NCBI GenBank assembly: GCA_963769255.1
Contig: CAVYKV010000001.1
Span: forward strand, 310,001 to 374,000
DNA: 64,000 nt
Direction of reading: 5' to 3'
Source of the DNA: JAKACA01 sp963769255
GTDB taxonomy: Bacteria > Actinomycetota > Acidimicrobiia > Acidimicrobiales > Bog-793
The notes under the pieces are model-generated. The model did no database searches, had not been told where the DNA came from, and saw only the letters and a program-made list of their open reading frames with translations. The translations under genes were made by a program, and so were the position numbers. Shown one piece after another: positions 33,470 to 42,529 of this stretch (position 1 is its first letter; each line of letters opens with the position of its first letter).

Positions 33470-34748
33470 ATGGCAACCCTGGACAGACGTCAGTTCCTGT
33501 CGGGCGCCGTCGGCGCCGGCGCAGCAACGAGTGCGCTCCACCTTGGCATTCCGCGCCACCCGGCGGTGCCGGCGCAGTCGGCCGTGGCGCGGGCCGCTCG
33601 CAGCGCCGCAGGGTCTACGAGCACGTCGGTGGAAGCAGGGCCGCTCGTGCTCTGCATTCTCACGGGAGGCAACGACGGCCTGAACACCGTCATTCCGTAC
33701 GAGAGCGGCGACTACCGGCGGTTGCGGGGCGAGATCGCCATCCCGGGCGAGGAGGTGCTCCCGCTCGGCGAGCACAGCGGCGAGGCCCTCGGCTTCCATC
33801 CGGCCCTCACGGGGCTGTACGAGCTGTTCCAGGCCGGCCAGGTCGCCGTCATCCTCGGCGTGGAGTACCCCGGCCCGAGCTACAGCCATTTCGTCTCGAT
33901 GGACATCTGGCAGACGGCCGATCTCTCGGGGGATTCTGGCCTCCGGCTGGATCGGCCGCTGGCTGGACCGCACCGGGACCGACCCCTTCCGCGCCCTCAG
34001 CGTCGGGCCGACGCTGCCGGCGGCCTTCGTCGGCGACGCCCAGCAGGCCAGCACCCTCAACGACAGCACCGGCGGCGGTTCGCAGATGCCGGGCCAGGAC
34101 CCCTTGTTCCTGAACATCTACAAGGGAGTCATGAACCCGTACGGGGGCGAGCTGCACCTCAGCCGCGAGGTGGGCACGGCCGGTCTCGACCTCCTCACGA
34201 TCGGCGCGGCGGCCGATGCGGCGCTCTCGAAGGAGTCCGCGCCACCGTCGGTGACGGACCGTGGCTCCGGTGACATCGGCAACCAACTCGACCTCGTCGC
34301 CGAGCTCATCGAGTACGGCCTGCCCACCAAGGCCTACGGCGTCGGATGGAATGGCTTCGACACCCACTCCGACCAGTTGAACACCCATGCCGGCCTGCTC
34401 TCGCAGCTGGACGCTGCCGTGCAGAACTTCATGGGCGTGTTCCCCACGCCGGTGAAGGGAAAGAACCCCGTCCTCGTCGTCCATTCCGAGTTCGGCCGTC
34501 GCCCCAACGCCAACGGGAGCGGAGGCACCGATCACGGCTCGGCGGGCGTCGTCTTCGTCGTAGGACCGAGCGTGAAGGGTGGTTTCTACGGGAACCAGCC
34601 GAGCCTCTCGAGGTTCGATCCGTACGGCAACCTCATCTGGTCGACGGACTTCCGCAGCGTCTACGCCACCATCCTGGACCACGTGCTGGACGGGCCGACG
34701 GCGAGGATCCTCGGGGGATCCTTCAGGGCGGTGCCCTTCCTCAACTGA
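33470..34748 (+). CDS. DUF1501 Tat-exported protein, one frameshift at ~33935
   Basis: The N-terminus has a twin-arginine signal (LDRRQFLSGAVGAGAATSAL). The sulfatase/alkaline phosphatase-like fold of DUF1501 follows: PLVLCILTGGNDGLNTVIPY and GVEYPGPSYSHFVSMDIWQT. Reading breaks in the run ctcGGGGGatt near 33935; with one G removed it continues GILASGWIGRWLDRTGTDPF, then YGVGWNGFDTHSDQLNTHAG, VLVVHSEFGRRPNANGSGGT and DHGSAGVVFVVGPSVKGGFYG. The span is 3n+1. The FDTH, SEFGR and DHG motifs are the family's metal-site residues. About 425 residues after repair. It is cotranscribed with DUF1800, the usual pairing. Confidence 0.85.
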
Positions 34749-34843
34749 GCCGGCGCCGCTCCCGGCGAGCGGGGGTGGTCACCATCGCGGGTGGTCGTCG
34801 GTGGAGCGTCACCGGCCCACCTCAGCCGTGGGAAAATGCGCCG

Positions 34844-36073
34844 ATGGGTGTCGCAGCGCGTCGTTGGCTGCGCAGGAACGCCGTTCCCTGCGGCGCAACG
34901 GCCGGCTACGTGGTCGTGGGGATGGTGCTGTCGTTCTGGTGGTGGTATTTCCGGAAAGGCCCTGGCATGGTCGGGGTCTGGCACACACCCGGCGACTTCT
35001 GGGACACCTACGTGACCGCCGTCAACCTCGTCCACGGCCACGTGTCGCAGATCTACTCCCCGCAGTCCATCCTGGTGACCTTCCCCGGCATCACCGTGGC
35101 GCTGGCGCCCGTGGCGGCACTGACCTCTGCTCTCCACTGGCCGCTCGGGCCGCCCCAGCAGGGCTACTGGTCGCCCGTCACCTGGCTCGTCGCCGGACCG
35201 TGGATGCTCGTGCTCGGTTCGCTGCCCATCTTCGCCTCGAACAGCCTGGCGGCGCGCTGGGGCTGGTCGGGGCGACGGCGGATCGGGCTCTGCGTGGTGG
35301 AGGCGCTCGTGCTTCTCGACGTGACGGCCTGGTGGGGTCACCCGGAGGATGCCGTCGCCGTCGGCCTCGTCCTCTACGCGGCGCTGGCGGGCGACGAGGG
35401 CGCCGACCGGCGGATGGCGCTCCTTCTTGGCCTCGCCATCTGCATGCAGCCGTTGGCCCTCCTGGCGGCGGCGCCCTTGCTGGCGCGCCTCGATTGGCGG
35501 CGGCTCTGGCGTCTTGCCCCCTCTGTCATCGGTCCCTCCCTCATCGTGCTGGCGGCTCCCCTCGTGGCGGAGCTCCACACGACCCTGCGCGTGCTGTTCG
35601 AGCAGCCGAACTACCCCTGGCTCAATCACGTCACGCCGCTGACGTCGTTGGCGACGAGGCTGTCCCCGGCATCGGTGTCGGCCGGGCCATGGCGTCTCGT
35701 TGGGCTCGCAGTGGCCGCCGGCCTCGGGGTGGCGACGTGCCGGCGCCGGGCGGAGCTGGACCGCGTGCTCGCCGTGATGGCGGCGTCGTTTCTCATCCGG
35801 GTGGCCTTCGAGACGGTCGTCGCCGGGTACTACCTCTGGCCCGTGCTGGCGGTCGGCCTCATCCTGGCCGGGCGGCGGGGGACGGCTCGCTTCGTCGCCT
35901 TTGCCCTTGTGAGCGTTGGCGAGACCCTCTTCCAACAGGTGCACCTGCCGGGGGTATGGACCTGGTGGTGCCTCACCCTGGCCCCGACGGCGGCCGCCCT
36001 CGTGCTCGTACTGCCGCCACGCGTTCGGAGCTCGGCGGCGGTGGCCGAGCCGGAACGCCTCCTCCCGGTTTGA
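34844..36073 (+). CDS. Multispanning membrane protein, glycosyltransferase-87-like
   Basis: 409 residues from ATG 34844 with about ten hydrophobic helices. The first (TAGYVVVGMVLSFWWWYF) is followed by a loop with GVWHTPGDFWDTYVTAVNLVHG, resembling the acidic periplasmic loop of GT-C enzymes (GDFWDT supplies Asp residues). PEDAVAVGLVLYAAL and later helices with LFEQPNYPWLNHVTPLTSLA recall polyprenol-phosphate-mannose-dependent mannosyltransferases (GT87). The assignment is by topology and the acidic loop only; a general membrane protein is possible. It lies 95 bases after the DUF1501 gene on the same strand. Confidence 0.55.
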   Translation: MGVAARRWLRRNAVPCGATAGYVVVGMVLSFWWWYFRKGPGMVGVWHTPGDFWDTYVTAVNLVHGHVSQIYSPQSILVTFPGITVALAPVAALTSALHWPLGPPQQGYWSPVTWLVAGPWMLVLGSLPIFASNSLAARWGWSGRRRIGLCVVEALVLLDVTAWWGHPEDAVAVGLVLYAALAGDEGADRRMALLLGLAICMQPLALLAAAPLLARLDWRRLWRLAPSVIGPSLIVLAAPLVAELHTTLRVLFEQPNYPWLNHVTPLTSLATRLSPASVSAGPWRLVGLAVAAGLGVATCRRRAELDRVLAVMAASFLIRVAFETVVAGYYLWPVLAVGLILAGRRGTARFVAFALVSVGETLFQQVHLPGVWTWWCLTLAPTAAALVLVLPPRVRSSAAVAEPERLLPV

Positions 36074-36262
36074 GTCCGCCGGGCGCTCCGACGGGCGCTC
36101 CGGCGGGCGGTAGGAGGCTCAGGCACCTCGGCGGTCCGTAGGGCGGTGCTCCCTCGAAGGCTCCCGGCTCGACGAGGAGCCGTTGCTGTCACCCCCGGAG
36201 CTGACAGAATCTGTGTTCGGTGGTGGGCCTTGCGCCGGCGGCAATCACGATAACCATGCTGG

Positions 36263-36291
36263 TTGACAAGCACCGTTGCCGTATCTAGGAT
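36263..36291 (+). promoter_or_regulatory. Strong sigma-70-type promoter for the SBP-lyase operon
   Basis: TTGACA (36263-36268), exactly 17 bases, TAGGAT (36286-36291): the best promoter in the window. The predicted transcript starts near 36298, giving a 50-base leader with GGAAGGGGG before ATG 36350. Confidence 0.75.
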
Positions 36292-36349
36292 GCCGAACCG
36301 TCATTTTGTATAAGCATCTCTTACCTGTGTCGGAAGGGGGCGAGCTGGC

Positions 36350-37948
36350 ATGCAGGCGATGTGGGGCGAAGCGGGCCGGGGCTCGGACACCGTCACTCGA
36401 CGAACGGTGCTCAAGGGCTTGGCGCTCGGAGGAATGCTGGCGGGCGGTGCGTTCACCTCCGCCTGCGGTTCGTCGACGTCGGGACCGTCTTCTTCGAGTG
36501 AGGGTCCTGGAGCACCCAAACGCGGCGGCGTGCTTCGTATCGGGCTGACCGGTGGATCGTCGTCCGACACCTTGGATCCTGACAACACCGTCACGAACCC
36601 TGACTTCGCGCGGGCCTTCAGCCTCTTCGACAGTCTCGTGGAGCTCGACCTGAGCGCCCAACTGCGGCTTTCGCTTGCGGAAGAGATGACACCCAACAGC
36701 TCGGCGATGTCGTGGACGATTCGAGTTCGGCCGGACGTCGAGTTCCACAACGGCAAGTCACTCACGGCCGATGACGTCCTCGCCACCCTTCGCCGGATCG
36801 CCGATCCGAAGACTCCCCTCGAGGGCGCCTCTCAGATCGCCCCGCTCGATCTGAAGAGCGCTCAGAAGCTGGACTCCCGAACGCTGCGGGTGCCGTGCCA
36901 CACCCCGTACTCCATCTTGCCCGAGACACTTGCGGGCAACTTCTTTTTCATCACCCCGGTCGGCTTCGACGCGAAGCAGCCCGTCGGCACAGGGCCGTTC
37001 AAGTTCGGGACCTTCACACCTGGCGTTCAGAGCAGCTTTTTGAGGTTCGCCGACTACTGGCAGGATCCCCTGCCCTACGCCGAAACGTTGGTTATCACGG
37101 AGTACCCGGACGAGACGAGTCAGCTCAACGCGTTGCTGGGCGGTCAGGAAGATGCGATCGGCTTACTGTCGACGGCGAGCATTTCCGGCATCACGAGCCA
37201 GGGCGATCAGGTCGTGATCTCGAAGGGCGAAGGCTGGAATCCCTTCACGATGCGTGTCGACCTGGCTCCGTTCAGAGACAACCGTGTGCGGGAGGCGATG
37301 CGACTGATCGTCGACCGGGAGCAGATGCTGAAGGCCGTGTTCGACGGTTATGGCACCATCGGGAACGACGTGTTCGCACCCTTTGACGCCTCCTCCGATC
37401 ACTCGCTCCCACAGCGAGTACAGGACCTGCCCCGCGCGAAGGCGCTCCTCAAAGCGGCCGGCGTGGAGAACCTCAACGTCCAGCTCGTCACGGCGCCGGT
37501 GGCGCAAGGTGTCGTCGAGTCGGCCCAGGTCTTCGCCCAACAGGCCAGTGGAGCTGGGGTCACCGTCTCGCTCAAGGATGTCACGACGACTGACTTCTAC
37601 GGGAGCAACTACTTGAGCTGGACCTTCGCTCAGGACGATTGGGTGTACACCCCGTATCTCGTGCAGGTGTCGCAGGCGACGCTGCCGGCGTCGCCCTTCA
37701 ACGAGTGCCACTTCGACAACGCCGCCTACAACTCCCTGTATGCAGAAGCGGTGGCCACGACGGACGATTCCCGCCGTACGGAGCTGATACACGCCATGCA
37801 GGTGATCGACTACGAGGAGGGTGGGTACATCATCCCCTACTTCCCGCCCGTCATCGACGGACACGCCGCCCGGTTGCACGGTGTCATGTCGTCGAAGACC
37901 GGGCTGCCCCTTTCGAACTACGGGTTTGCCTCCATGTGGCTTTCTTGA
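36350..37948 (+). CDS. ABC transporter substrate-binding lipoprotein (SBP_bac_5 family)
   Basis: 532 residues. The N-terminus has RRTVLKGLALGGMLAGG and a lipobox TSAC at about residue 41, so it is a lipoprotein, possibly Tat-exported because of the RR pair. The mature protein is the large class C (DppA/OppA-like) fold: PKRGGVLRIGLTG, the family signature WTIRVRPDVEFHNGKSLTAD with DVLATLRRI, GTGPFKFGTF, and DNRVREAMRLIVDREQMLKA. Such proteins bind peptides, opines, nickel chelates or betaine-like compounds. No permease or ATPase genes lie nearby. Its stop overlaps the start of a HAL-like lyase gene, suggesting that the bound ligand is the lyase substrate or a related compound (inference). Confidence 0.88.
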   Translation: MQAMWGEAGRGSDTVTRRTVLKGLALGGMLAGGAFTSACGSSTSGPSSSSEGPGAPKRGGVLRIGLTGGSSSDTLDPDNTVTNPDFARAFSLFDSLVELDLSAQLRLSLAEEMTPNSSAMSWTIRVRPDVEFHNGKSLTADDVLATLRRIADPKTPLEGASQIAPLDLKSAQKLDSRTLRVPCHTPYSILPETLAGNFFFITPVGFDAKQPVGTGPFKFGTFTPGVQSSFLRFADYWQDPLPYAETLVITEYPDETSQLNALLGGQEDAIGLLSTASISGITSQGDQVVISKGEGWNPFTMRVDLAPFRDNRVREAMRLIVDREQMLKAVFDGYGTIGNDVFAPFDASSDHSLPQRVQDLPRAKALLKAAGVENLNVQLVTAPVAQGVVESAQVFAQQASGAGVTVSLKDVTTTDFYGSNYLSWTFAQDDWVYTPYLVQVSQATLPASPFNECHFDNAAYNSLYAEAVATTDDSRRTELIHAMQVIDYEEGGYIIPYFPPVIDGHAARLHGVMSSKTGLPLSNYGFASMWLS

Positions 37949-39430
37949 CACCGGTCCACGGCGACGCCGGCGCCGTCGTAGAGATCGGCGACGGCTCCTT
38001 GCCCCTCGAGTCGCTCATGGCTGTGGTCCAAGGGGACGCCGTCGCCGTCCTGGCGGACGGGGCGGCGAGGCGGATGATCGCCTCGAGGAAGATACTGCTC
38101 GCTGCCATGGAGCGGGGCGAGCCGATCTACGGCACGACGACCGGTGTCGCCGAACGCAAGCGGGTCACGGTTGGCGGCAGTCGGCAGGCGCAGTTCAATC
38201 GGCTGCTCGTCTCCGGTCATCGCTGCGCCCAGGGGCCGCCTGCCTCGCCTGCCGTCGTGCGAGCGACGACGCTGTGCTTGGCGAACTCGCTGGCGAGAGG
38301 GCTCTCCGGTGTGCGACCCGAGGTGGTGGAGCTGCTGTTGCACCGTCTGCGGCAGGACGATCTACCGCCGTTGGGGACGCTCGGCTCACTCGGGGAGGCG
38401 GACATCGGTGCGCTCGCCGACCTCGCGACCGGCCTGCTAGCGAAGAGCGCGCTCGAAGCTGGAGGCCGGCGAGGCGCTCGCTCTCATGAACAGCAATGCC
38501 TTAGCGACTGGGTGGACGGCAGTGGTGCTCCGACAGGCCGAGGTCCTCCTCGATTCCGCCGAGATGGCTCTAGCGCTCGATCTCGAAGCCTTCGGGGCCA
38601 ACCTCGACGCCTGGCACGAGATGGCAGTGACGTGCCGTCCTCTCGCCGGCCTCGAGACCTCGGTCGGTCGCGTGCGCCGGCAGCTCGCCGGCAGCACCCT
38701 GTGGCAACGGGGTCGAGCGAGGAACCTGCAAGATCCCATGAGCTTTCGCTGTGCGCCGCAAGTGCACGGAGCCGCCCGGGAGGCCCTCACCTACGTGCGC
38801 GCCATCGTGGAGACGGAGCTGAACGCCGTGCACTCGAATCCGATCACGGTGGAGGCCGAGGACCGGGTCATCTCCTTGGGGAACTTCGATGCCGTCGCCT
38901 TGTCAGCGGCGGCCGACTTCGCCAGGATCGGCCTCGCACCGGTCATCGCGTCGGCGAGCGAACGGACCGTCAAGCTGCTCCAAGCGCCCATCTCCGGTCT
39001 GCCGGCGGGACTTGCCGAAGAACCGGACCTCGGCGACGACGCCCTCGCGGAGCTCGCCGTGGCGAGTCAGTCGTTCGCCGTGGAAGCAAAGATGATGGCT
39101 CAGCCGGTGTCGTTCGAGTCGGCGGGCTCCTCCATCGCCGAGGGGATCGAGGATAGGGCCACGATGGCCCCACTCTCGGCGCGACGGCTCGAGAACATGG
39201 TGTCGTTCGGAGCTCGGGTCGTCGCCGTCGGCCTCGTCGTGTCCGCCCAGGCGATCGATCTTCGCGGCGCCACCGGGATGGGGGCGGGGACATCGGCGAC
39301 CTACGCCTTTGTACGGCGACACGTCCCGTTCATCGGCGCCGGCGAGGGCCTGCCCCATCCTCTCGACGGGTTGGCGGAGGCTGTCGGCAATGGCGACCTT
39401 CTCGTTTCCGCTGCGCGGGCGACGACCTGA
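37936..39430 (+). CDS. HAL/PAL-family lyase lacking the MIO Ala-Ser-Gly motif, one frameshift at ~38455
   Basis: Start GTG 37936 or TTG 37945, both overlapping the substrate-binding protein stop. The aromatic amino acid lyase fold is clear: EPIYGTTTGVAERK (cf. YGVNTGFG), then, after one extra base near 38455, GEALALMNSNALATGW, QDPMSFRCAPQVHG, ELNAVHSNPITVEAEDRVIS with LGNFDAVALSAAAD, and GIEDRATMAPLSARR (cf. QEDHVSMG). Span 3n+1, about 497 residues. The segment that should make the MIO electrophile, normally GSVGASGDLAPLAH, reads GSLGEADIGALADL, in frame and away from the shift. Ala-Ser-Gly is therefore absent, so canonical ammonia elimination is unlikely. Known MIO-free relatives such as ergothionase offer one precedent. 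Substrate unknown. Confidence 0.8.
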
Positions 39431-39455
39431 GCGCAGACCGCAGGGTGGGCAGCGT

Positions 39456-40148
39456 CTACGGGGAGTGGTGCTCCACCCCGCGCCCGGGGGAGGTCGCTCC
39501 GTTCGAATCGGGAGTCGGCGTGGGCTCGCTTTGGGACGCCTCGCCCGCAGCCACCCCGAGCGCATTGGGCGTCACGAGCGTCAACGCACAATCGAGGTGC
39601 CGGAGCAGTCGGGTCGACGGCCAATGGAGCGGATCGATCGTGGCGCGGACTCCGAGCCCGTCGCACACGGACATCAAGAAGTCGGCGGTGGACGACGCGT
39701 CCACTCCCGCAGCCAGCGAGCCCTCGGCGTCGAGCGAGAGAATGGCGCTCTCCACGATCTGGTGCCACGTCTGGTAGTGCCTGCGCTGCTGCTCCGCCAG
39801 CGCTTCACTGGCGACGACGGCACCCCAATAGCTCAGCCACACGGCCCACTCGAGACGCGACTGCTCATCGAGCGGCAGCGAGCCCGCCAGCACGTCCCTC
39901 AATCTCAACGGTCGCGCCATGGCTCGCTGCAGCAGGCGGCGATGGCAGGCGTCCGTCGCCGTCGCCAGCGCCGACACGAGCAGCTCCTCCTTGTCGGAGA
40001 AGTAGTGGGTGACCATCCCGACGGAGCACTCGGCTTCGTTGGCGACGTCGCGCATGGTGACGCGATCGATGCCGCGAGCTGCGATGGCCCGGCAGGCCGC
40101 CCACGAGAGATGCTCCCGCCGCTGGCGGGCATCGGCGACCTTCGGCAC
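39456..40148 (-). CDS. TetR-family transcriptional regulator
   Basis: 230 residues from GTG 40148. The HTH is typical: LSWAACRAIAARGIDRVTMR, DVANEAECSVGMVTHYFSDK, EELLVSALATATD. The C-terminal ligand domain (LEWAVWLSYWGAVVASEALA; LLRHLDCALTLVTP) resembles the TetR_C_6/BetI-like type, which suits regulation by quaternary amines, though this is a weak inference. It is convergent with the HAL-like lyase gene, 25 bases apart, and may control that operon. Confidence 0.85.
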   Translation of the reverse strand: MPKVADARQRREHLSWAACRAIAARGIDRVTMRDVANEAECSVGMVTHYFSDKEELLVSALATATDACHRRLLQRAMARPLRLRDVLAGSLPLDEQSRLEWAVWLSYWGAVVASEALAEQQRRHYQTWHQIVESAILSLDAEGSLAAGVDASSTADFLMSVCDGLGVRATIDPLHWPSTRLLRHLDCALTLVTPNALGVAAGEASQSEPTPTPDSNGATSPGRGVEHHSP

Positions 40149-40242
40149 AGAAGGAGTCTAAGAGAACCACTCGGGGCCGATGGCTTGGCGCCCCGACTCG
40201 ATCGCGCCGCTGCTCGGCGCTGCCTGGCCAGGTGACGGTCGC

Positions 40243-40719
40243 TCAGGCGGAAGGCCGAGGACGCCCTGGCGCTACCGTTCGCGCCAGGATGCCGAGGGTG
40301 GCTCGCAGGGCACCTTCCGAGATCACCGGGAAGATGCCTGCGTCCTTCCAGTTTTGCTCGACCGATGACCAGTCGTAGTACGAAGTCACGAGCGTGCCCC
40401 CATCGATCGGCTCGAGCGTGTAACCGTACACATGGCCAAGGTTGAGCTGAGTCTCGATCTTCCAAGCAATCTCGCGATCGGGATCGAACCTCACGATCCG
40501 CACGGTCACGTCGTAGAGACCGAGTGGGAAGTCGTTGAGGGCCTCGCGGTCCATGTGCACCACGAACCCGTCGCCGACAGCAGTGACGAAATCTCCCGAC
40601 GCATCCATCAGCATTCCCGCACTGTCGATGGTCACGTGCCCGTGCGGATCCGTCAGCACCCGGAAGATCTCCCCTGGCGCAGCCGCGATGGCCCGTTGTA
40701 CCTCCAGCCGTTCCGTCAT
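40243..40719 (-). CDS. SRPBCC (polyketide cyclase/START-like) protein
   Basis: 158 residues. The opening RLEVQRAIAAAPGEIFRVLTDPHGH is the classic first strand-helix of SRPBCC proteins (charged strand, helix with DP), followed by MDREALNDFPLGLYDVTVRI and the C-terminal strands LEPIDGGTLVTSYYDWSSVE with the long helix. These proteins have a deep hydrophobic ligand cavity and act as cyclases, lipid carriers or activators; no ligand is indicated. It follows the TetR gene's upstream region on the same strand. Confidence 0.85.
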   Translation of the reverse strand: MTERLEVQRAIAAAPGEIFRVLTDPHGHVTIDSAGMLMDASGDFVTAVGDGFVVHMDREALNDFPLGLYDVTVRIVRFDPDREIAWKIETQLNLGHVYGYTLEPIDGGTLVTSYYDWSSVEQNWKDAGIFPVISEGALRATLGILARTVAPGRPRPSA

Positions 40720-40940
40720 CTCGCAATCCTCGCGCGTCGCCGTTGAGACCTCCGATGCATCGCCGCCGAGAGCGTCGGTGGCGGGAGAGCGCGGCCGCCA
40801 GGACTCAACGGCCGCACTCGCCGGTGCCGGGCGCTGTCGACACCGTGGAAGTGCCCCTTCGCACCCGCTCGCTCATGCGACAGCCTGCTCGCTACTGTGG
40901 GCGAGCAGCCAGCACGTCGCGCCAACGGAGGGAGCCTGAA

Positions 40941-41300
40941 GTGGAGGAGGGACGACCGGTCTCCTACGAGGCGATCACTGTCGGCACTCCGGTCGTGACC
41001 TCGACCGGAACGCAGTTCGGCACGGTCCATCATGTGCTGCAGGTCCCGGAGCTCGATCTCTTCGATGGGCTGTCGGTGAAGACTCATCACGGCTTGCGCT
41101 TCGTCGATCGCGATCAAATCCAAGAGATCACGACGACCGTGATTCGATGTGCGCTCACCGACGACGAGGCGGCTGACCTTCCGCCGCCGAGCGGCCCACC
41201 GGTCGTGGAGCTCGATCTCACCGCCATGGAGGGTTCGTCTCTGTCCGCTCGCCTCGGTCGGCTCTTCGGCCGTCCCCATTGGAAGGAGATCGACAAGTAA
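40941..41300 (+). CDS. Small conserved protein, PRC-barrel-like
   Basis: 119 residues from GTG 40941, with GGAGGGAGC ten bases upstream; a longer frame to 40743 is Arg-rich and not coding-like. The centre (ITVGTPVVTSTGTQFGTVHH; VPELDLFDGLSVKTHHGLRF; VDRDQIQEI) has the 'G-x2-V-x-D/S-x-G-x2-G-x-V' rhythm of PRC-barrel or DUF2171-like modules, small beta-barrels that bind RNA or other proteins. The end is helical and basic (SARLGRLFGRPHWKEID). Function unknown. Confidence 0.55.
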   Translation: MEEGRPVSYEAITVGTPVVTSTGTQFGTVHHVLQVPELDLFDGLSVKTHHGLRFVDRDQIQEITTTVIRCALTDDEAADLPPPSGPPVVELDLTAMEGSSLSARLGRLFGRPHWKEIDK

Positions 41301-41323
41301 AGCTGGTGACGCCTCGAATCGGC

Positions 41324-41632
41324 TCAGTCGACCGCCACTCGCTCGGACTGGAGGTTTTCGGTCGCTTGCTGGCGGATTGCGGTGAGTGCATCGTTGCTCG
41401 TCAGCGCCCTTCCGTCCTTGTACGCCGCTTGGAAGTCCTCGGTTCCCAGTCGCCCCTCGAGCGCTCCCCGGGTTTTCACGGCGAACCGACCCTCCAGCGG
41501 TTCAAAGGTCTCGCCCGCTGATCGGATCAGGTGGTCCGCACAGCCGAGGAGCCTCGCCGCCTCTAGGGGGGCGCCGGGTCGGGCCTCCCAGAGACCGGTC
41601 GAACCGACGACATCGGTGAACAGGAGCGTCAC
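41324..41632 (-). pseudogene. Internal-deletion remnant of a class III cyclase-AAA ATPase regulator
   Basis: 102 residues. The start, VTLLFTDVVGSTGLWE, is the first strand of a class III adenylate/guanylate cyclase domain (metal-binding Asp included). It is followed at once by AARLLGCADHLIRSAGETFE and LGTEDFQAAYKDGRALTSNDALTAI, the C-terminal helical repeat typical of the ~1000-residue cyclase-ATPase-TPR or LuxR-type regulators. The ~800 or more residues normally between are missing. The join is in frame, so a short fusion could be translated, but it retains neither a complete cyclase nor an ATPase. Confidence 0.55.
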
Positions 41633-41775
41633 GTGCCCGTTGGCGTCGTCACCAGCTCATTCTTACTCGTGCGAGAGCGATCCGAGTCTGTCGTCGGCGA
41701 GGCGGAGCGTGGGCACCCAGCCAGCCAGTCCCAGGCCGCTTTGCGTACAAGGGTCTTGACGGCGCGGACTTCGTT

Positions 41776-42168
41776 TCAGATCGGGGAGGCCGTCTTGAGC
41801 CCGAGCTCCTTGGCGGCCTCGACCATCCTCTGGTCGTAGGAGATCATCTGACTCAAATCCGATCCAAGTTCGCGTGCTGTCGCGAGGTGGATCGCATCGA
41901 GGGAACGGATGTCTGGAGGCTGTAGTGAGCCAGCCGCGTTGAGGATACGGTCGTTGACACGGATGAGCTCAACACGCGCGAGCACAGCCCGGCCCCGCGC
42001 AATCCCCTCCTCGCCTTCGAGGAGCAGAGCGCGCAGCACCTCGGTACGGGCGAGCGCACTCGACACCGGAGTGTTGCGTCGTCGTAGGTGCGCCCGCAAC
42101 GCGCCGGACTCAGGCTCCTCGATCGCGAGCTTCACGAGAGCGGACGAATCCAGGTAGGTCGCCGGCAT
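41776..42168 (-). CDS. vapC: VapC-type PIN-domain ribonuclease toxin
   Basis: 130 residues. The PIN fold opens with TYLDSSALVKLAIEEPES (first catalytic Asp), has the conserved Glu in SSALARTEVLRAL, and the third acidic site in DIRSLDAIHLATARELG followed by MISYDQRMVEAAKELGL (fourth Asp). PIN toxins cleave tRNA or rRNA when freed from their antitoxin. The start codon overlaps the antitoxin stop by one base (TGATG), the standard arrangement, so it is made only with the antitoxin. Confidence 0.9.
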   Translation of the reverse strand: MPATYLDSSALVKLAIEEPESGALRAHLRRRNTPVSSALARTEVLRALLLEGEEGIARGRAVLARVELIRVNDRILNAAGSLQPPDIRSLDAIHLATARELGSDLSQMISYDQRMVEAAKELGLKTASPI

Positions 42169-42440
42169 CAGCGTTCGTCATGGCGCAGGTGGGCCAGCAC
42201 CGTCGACGGCAAGTCGGAGCCACGCGAGCCCAGCGGCAGAGGGAGATCATGAAGGTCGCCTTCGGCGGGCTCGGACTCGCCGGCCGCTCGCAACCGCTCG
42301 AGGGGGCTGCCCTCCGGTAGCGGGGACAGAAGGGCGACAGGGCGGCCACGGTCGGTGATCTCGATCGTTTCGCCACCCTCGACCAAGCGGAGCAACTCGC
42401 TTGCCCGCTGCCGCAACTCTCGAACACCCACACGGGTCAT
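42168..42440 (-). CDS. vapB: Phd/YefM-type antitoxin of the VapC toxin
   Basis: 90 residues. The N-terminal Phd/YefM DNA-binding domain is clear (MTRVGVRELRQRASELLRLV; ETIEITDRGRPVALLSPLP), followed by a Pro/Glu-rich toxin-binding tail ending HDLPLPLG and LAHLRHDER. It neutralises VapC and represses the operon. The start ATG 42440 lies inside a perfect palindrome, so repression by the VapBC complex over its own start is very likely. Confidence 0.9.
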   Translation of the reverse strand: MTRVGVRELRQRASELLRLVEGGETIEITDRGRPVALLSPLPEGSPLERLRAAGESEPAEGDLHDLPLPLGSRGSDLPSTVLAHLRHDER

Positions 42441-42458
42441 GTGCTACTACTAGCACAT
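42439..42458. promoter_or_regulatory. VapBC operator
   Basis: ATGTGCTA-CTAC-TAGCACAT is a perfect 8-bp inverted repeat that begins in the antitoxin start codon. TGTGCTA...TAGCACA palindromes are typical of Phd/VapB autoregulation. Its position also suggests a leaderless antitoxin mRNA. Confidence 0.75.
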
Positions 42459-42529
42459 CTTAGTTCGGCTCCGCAACCCGTGAAACCGGAACTGAGAGCC
42501 CCTCCGAGACTCCGATCGAGGAAGAGGTC

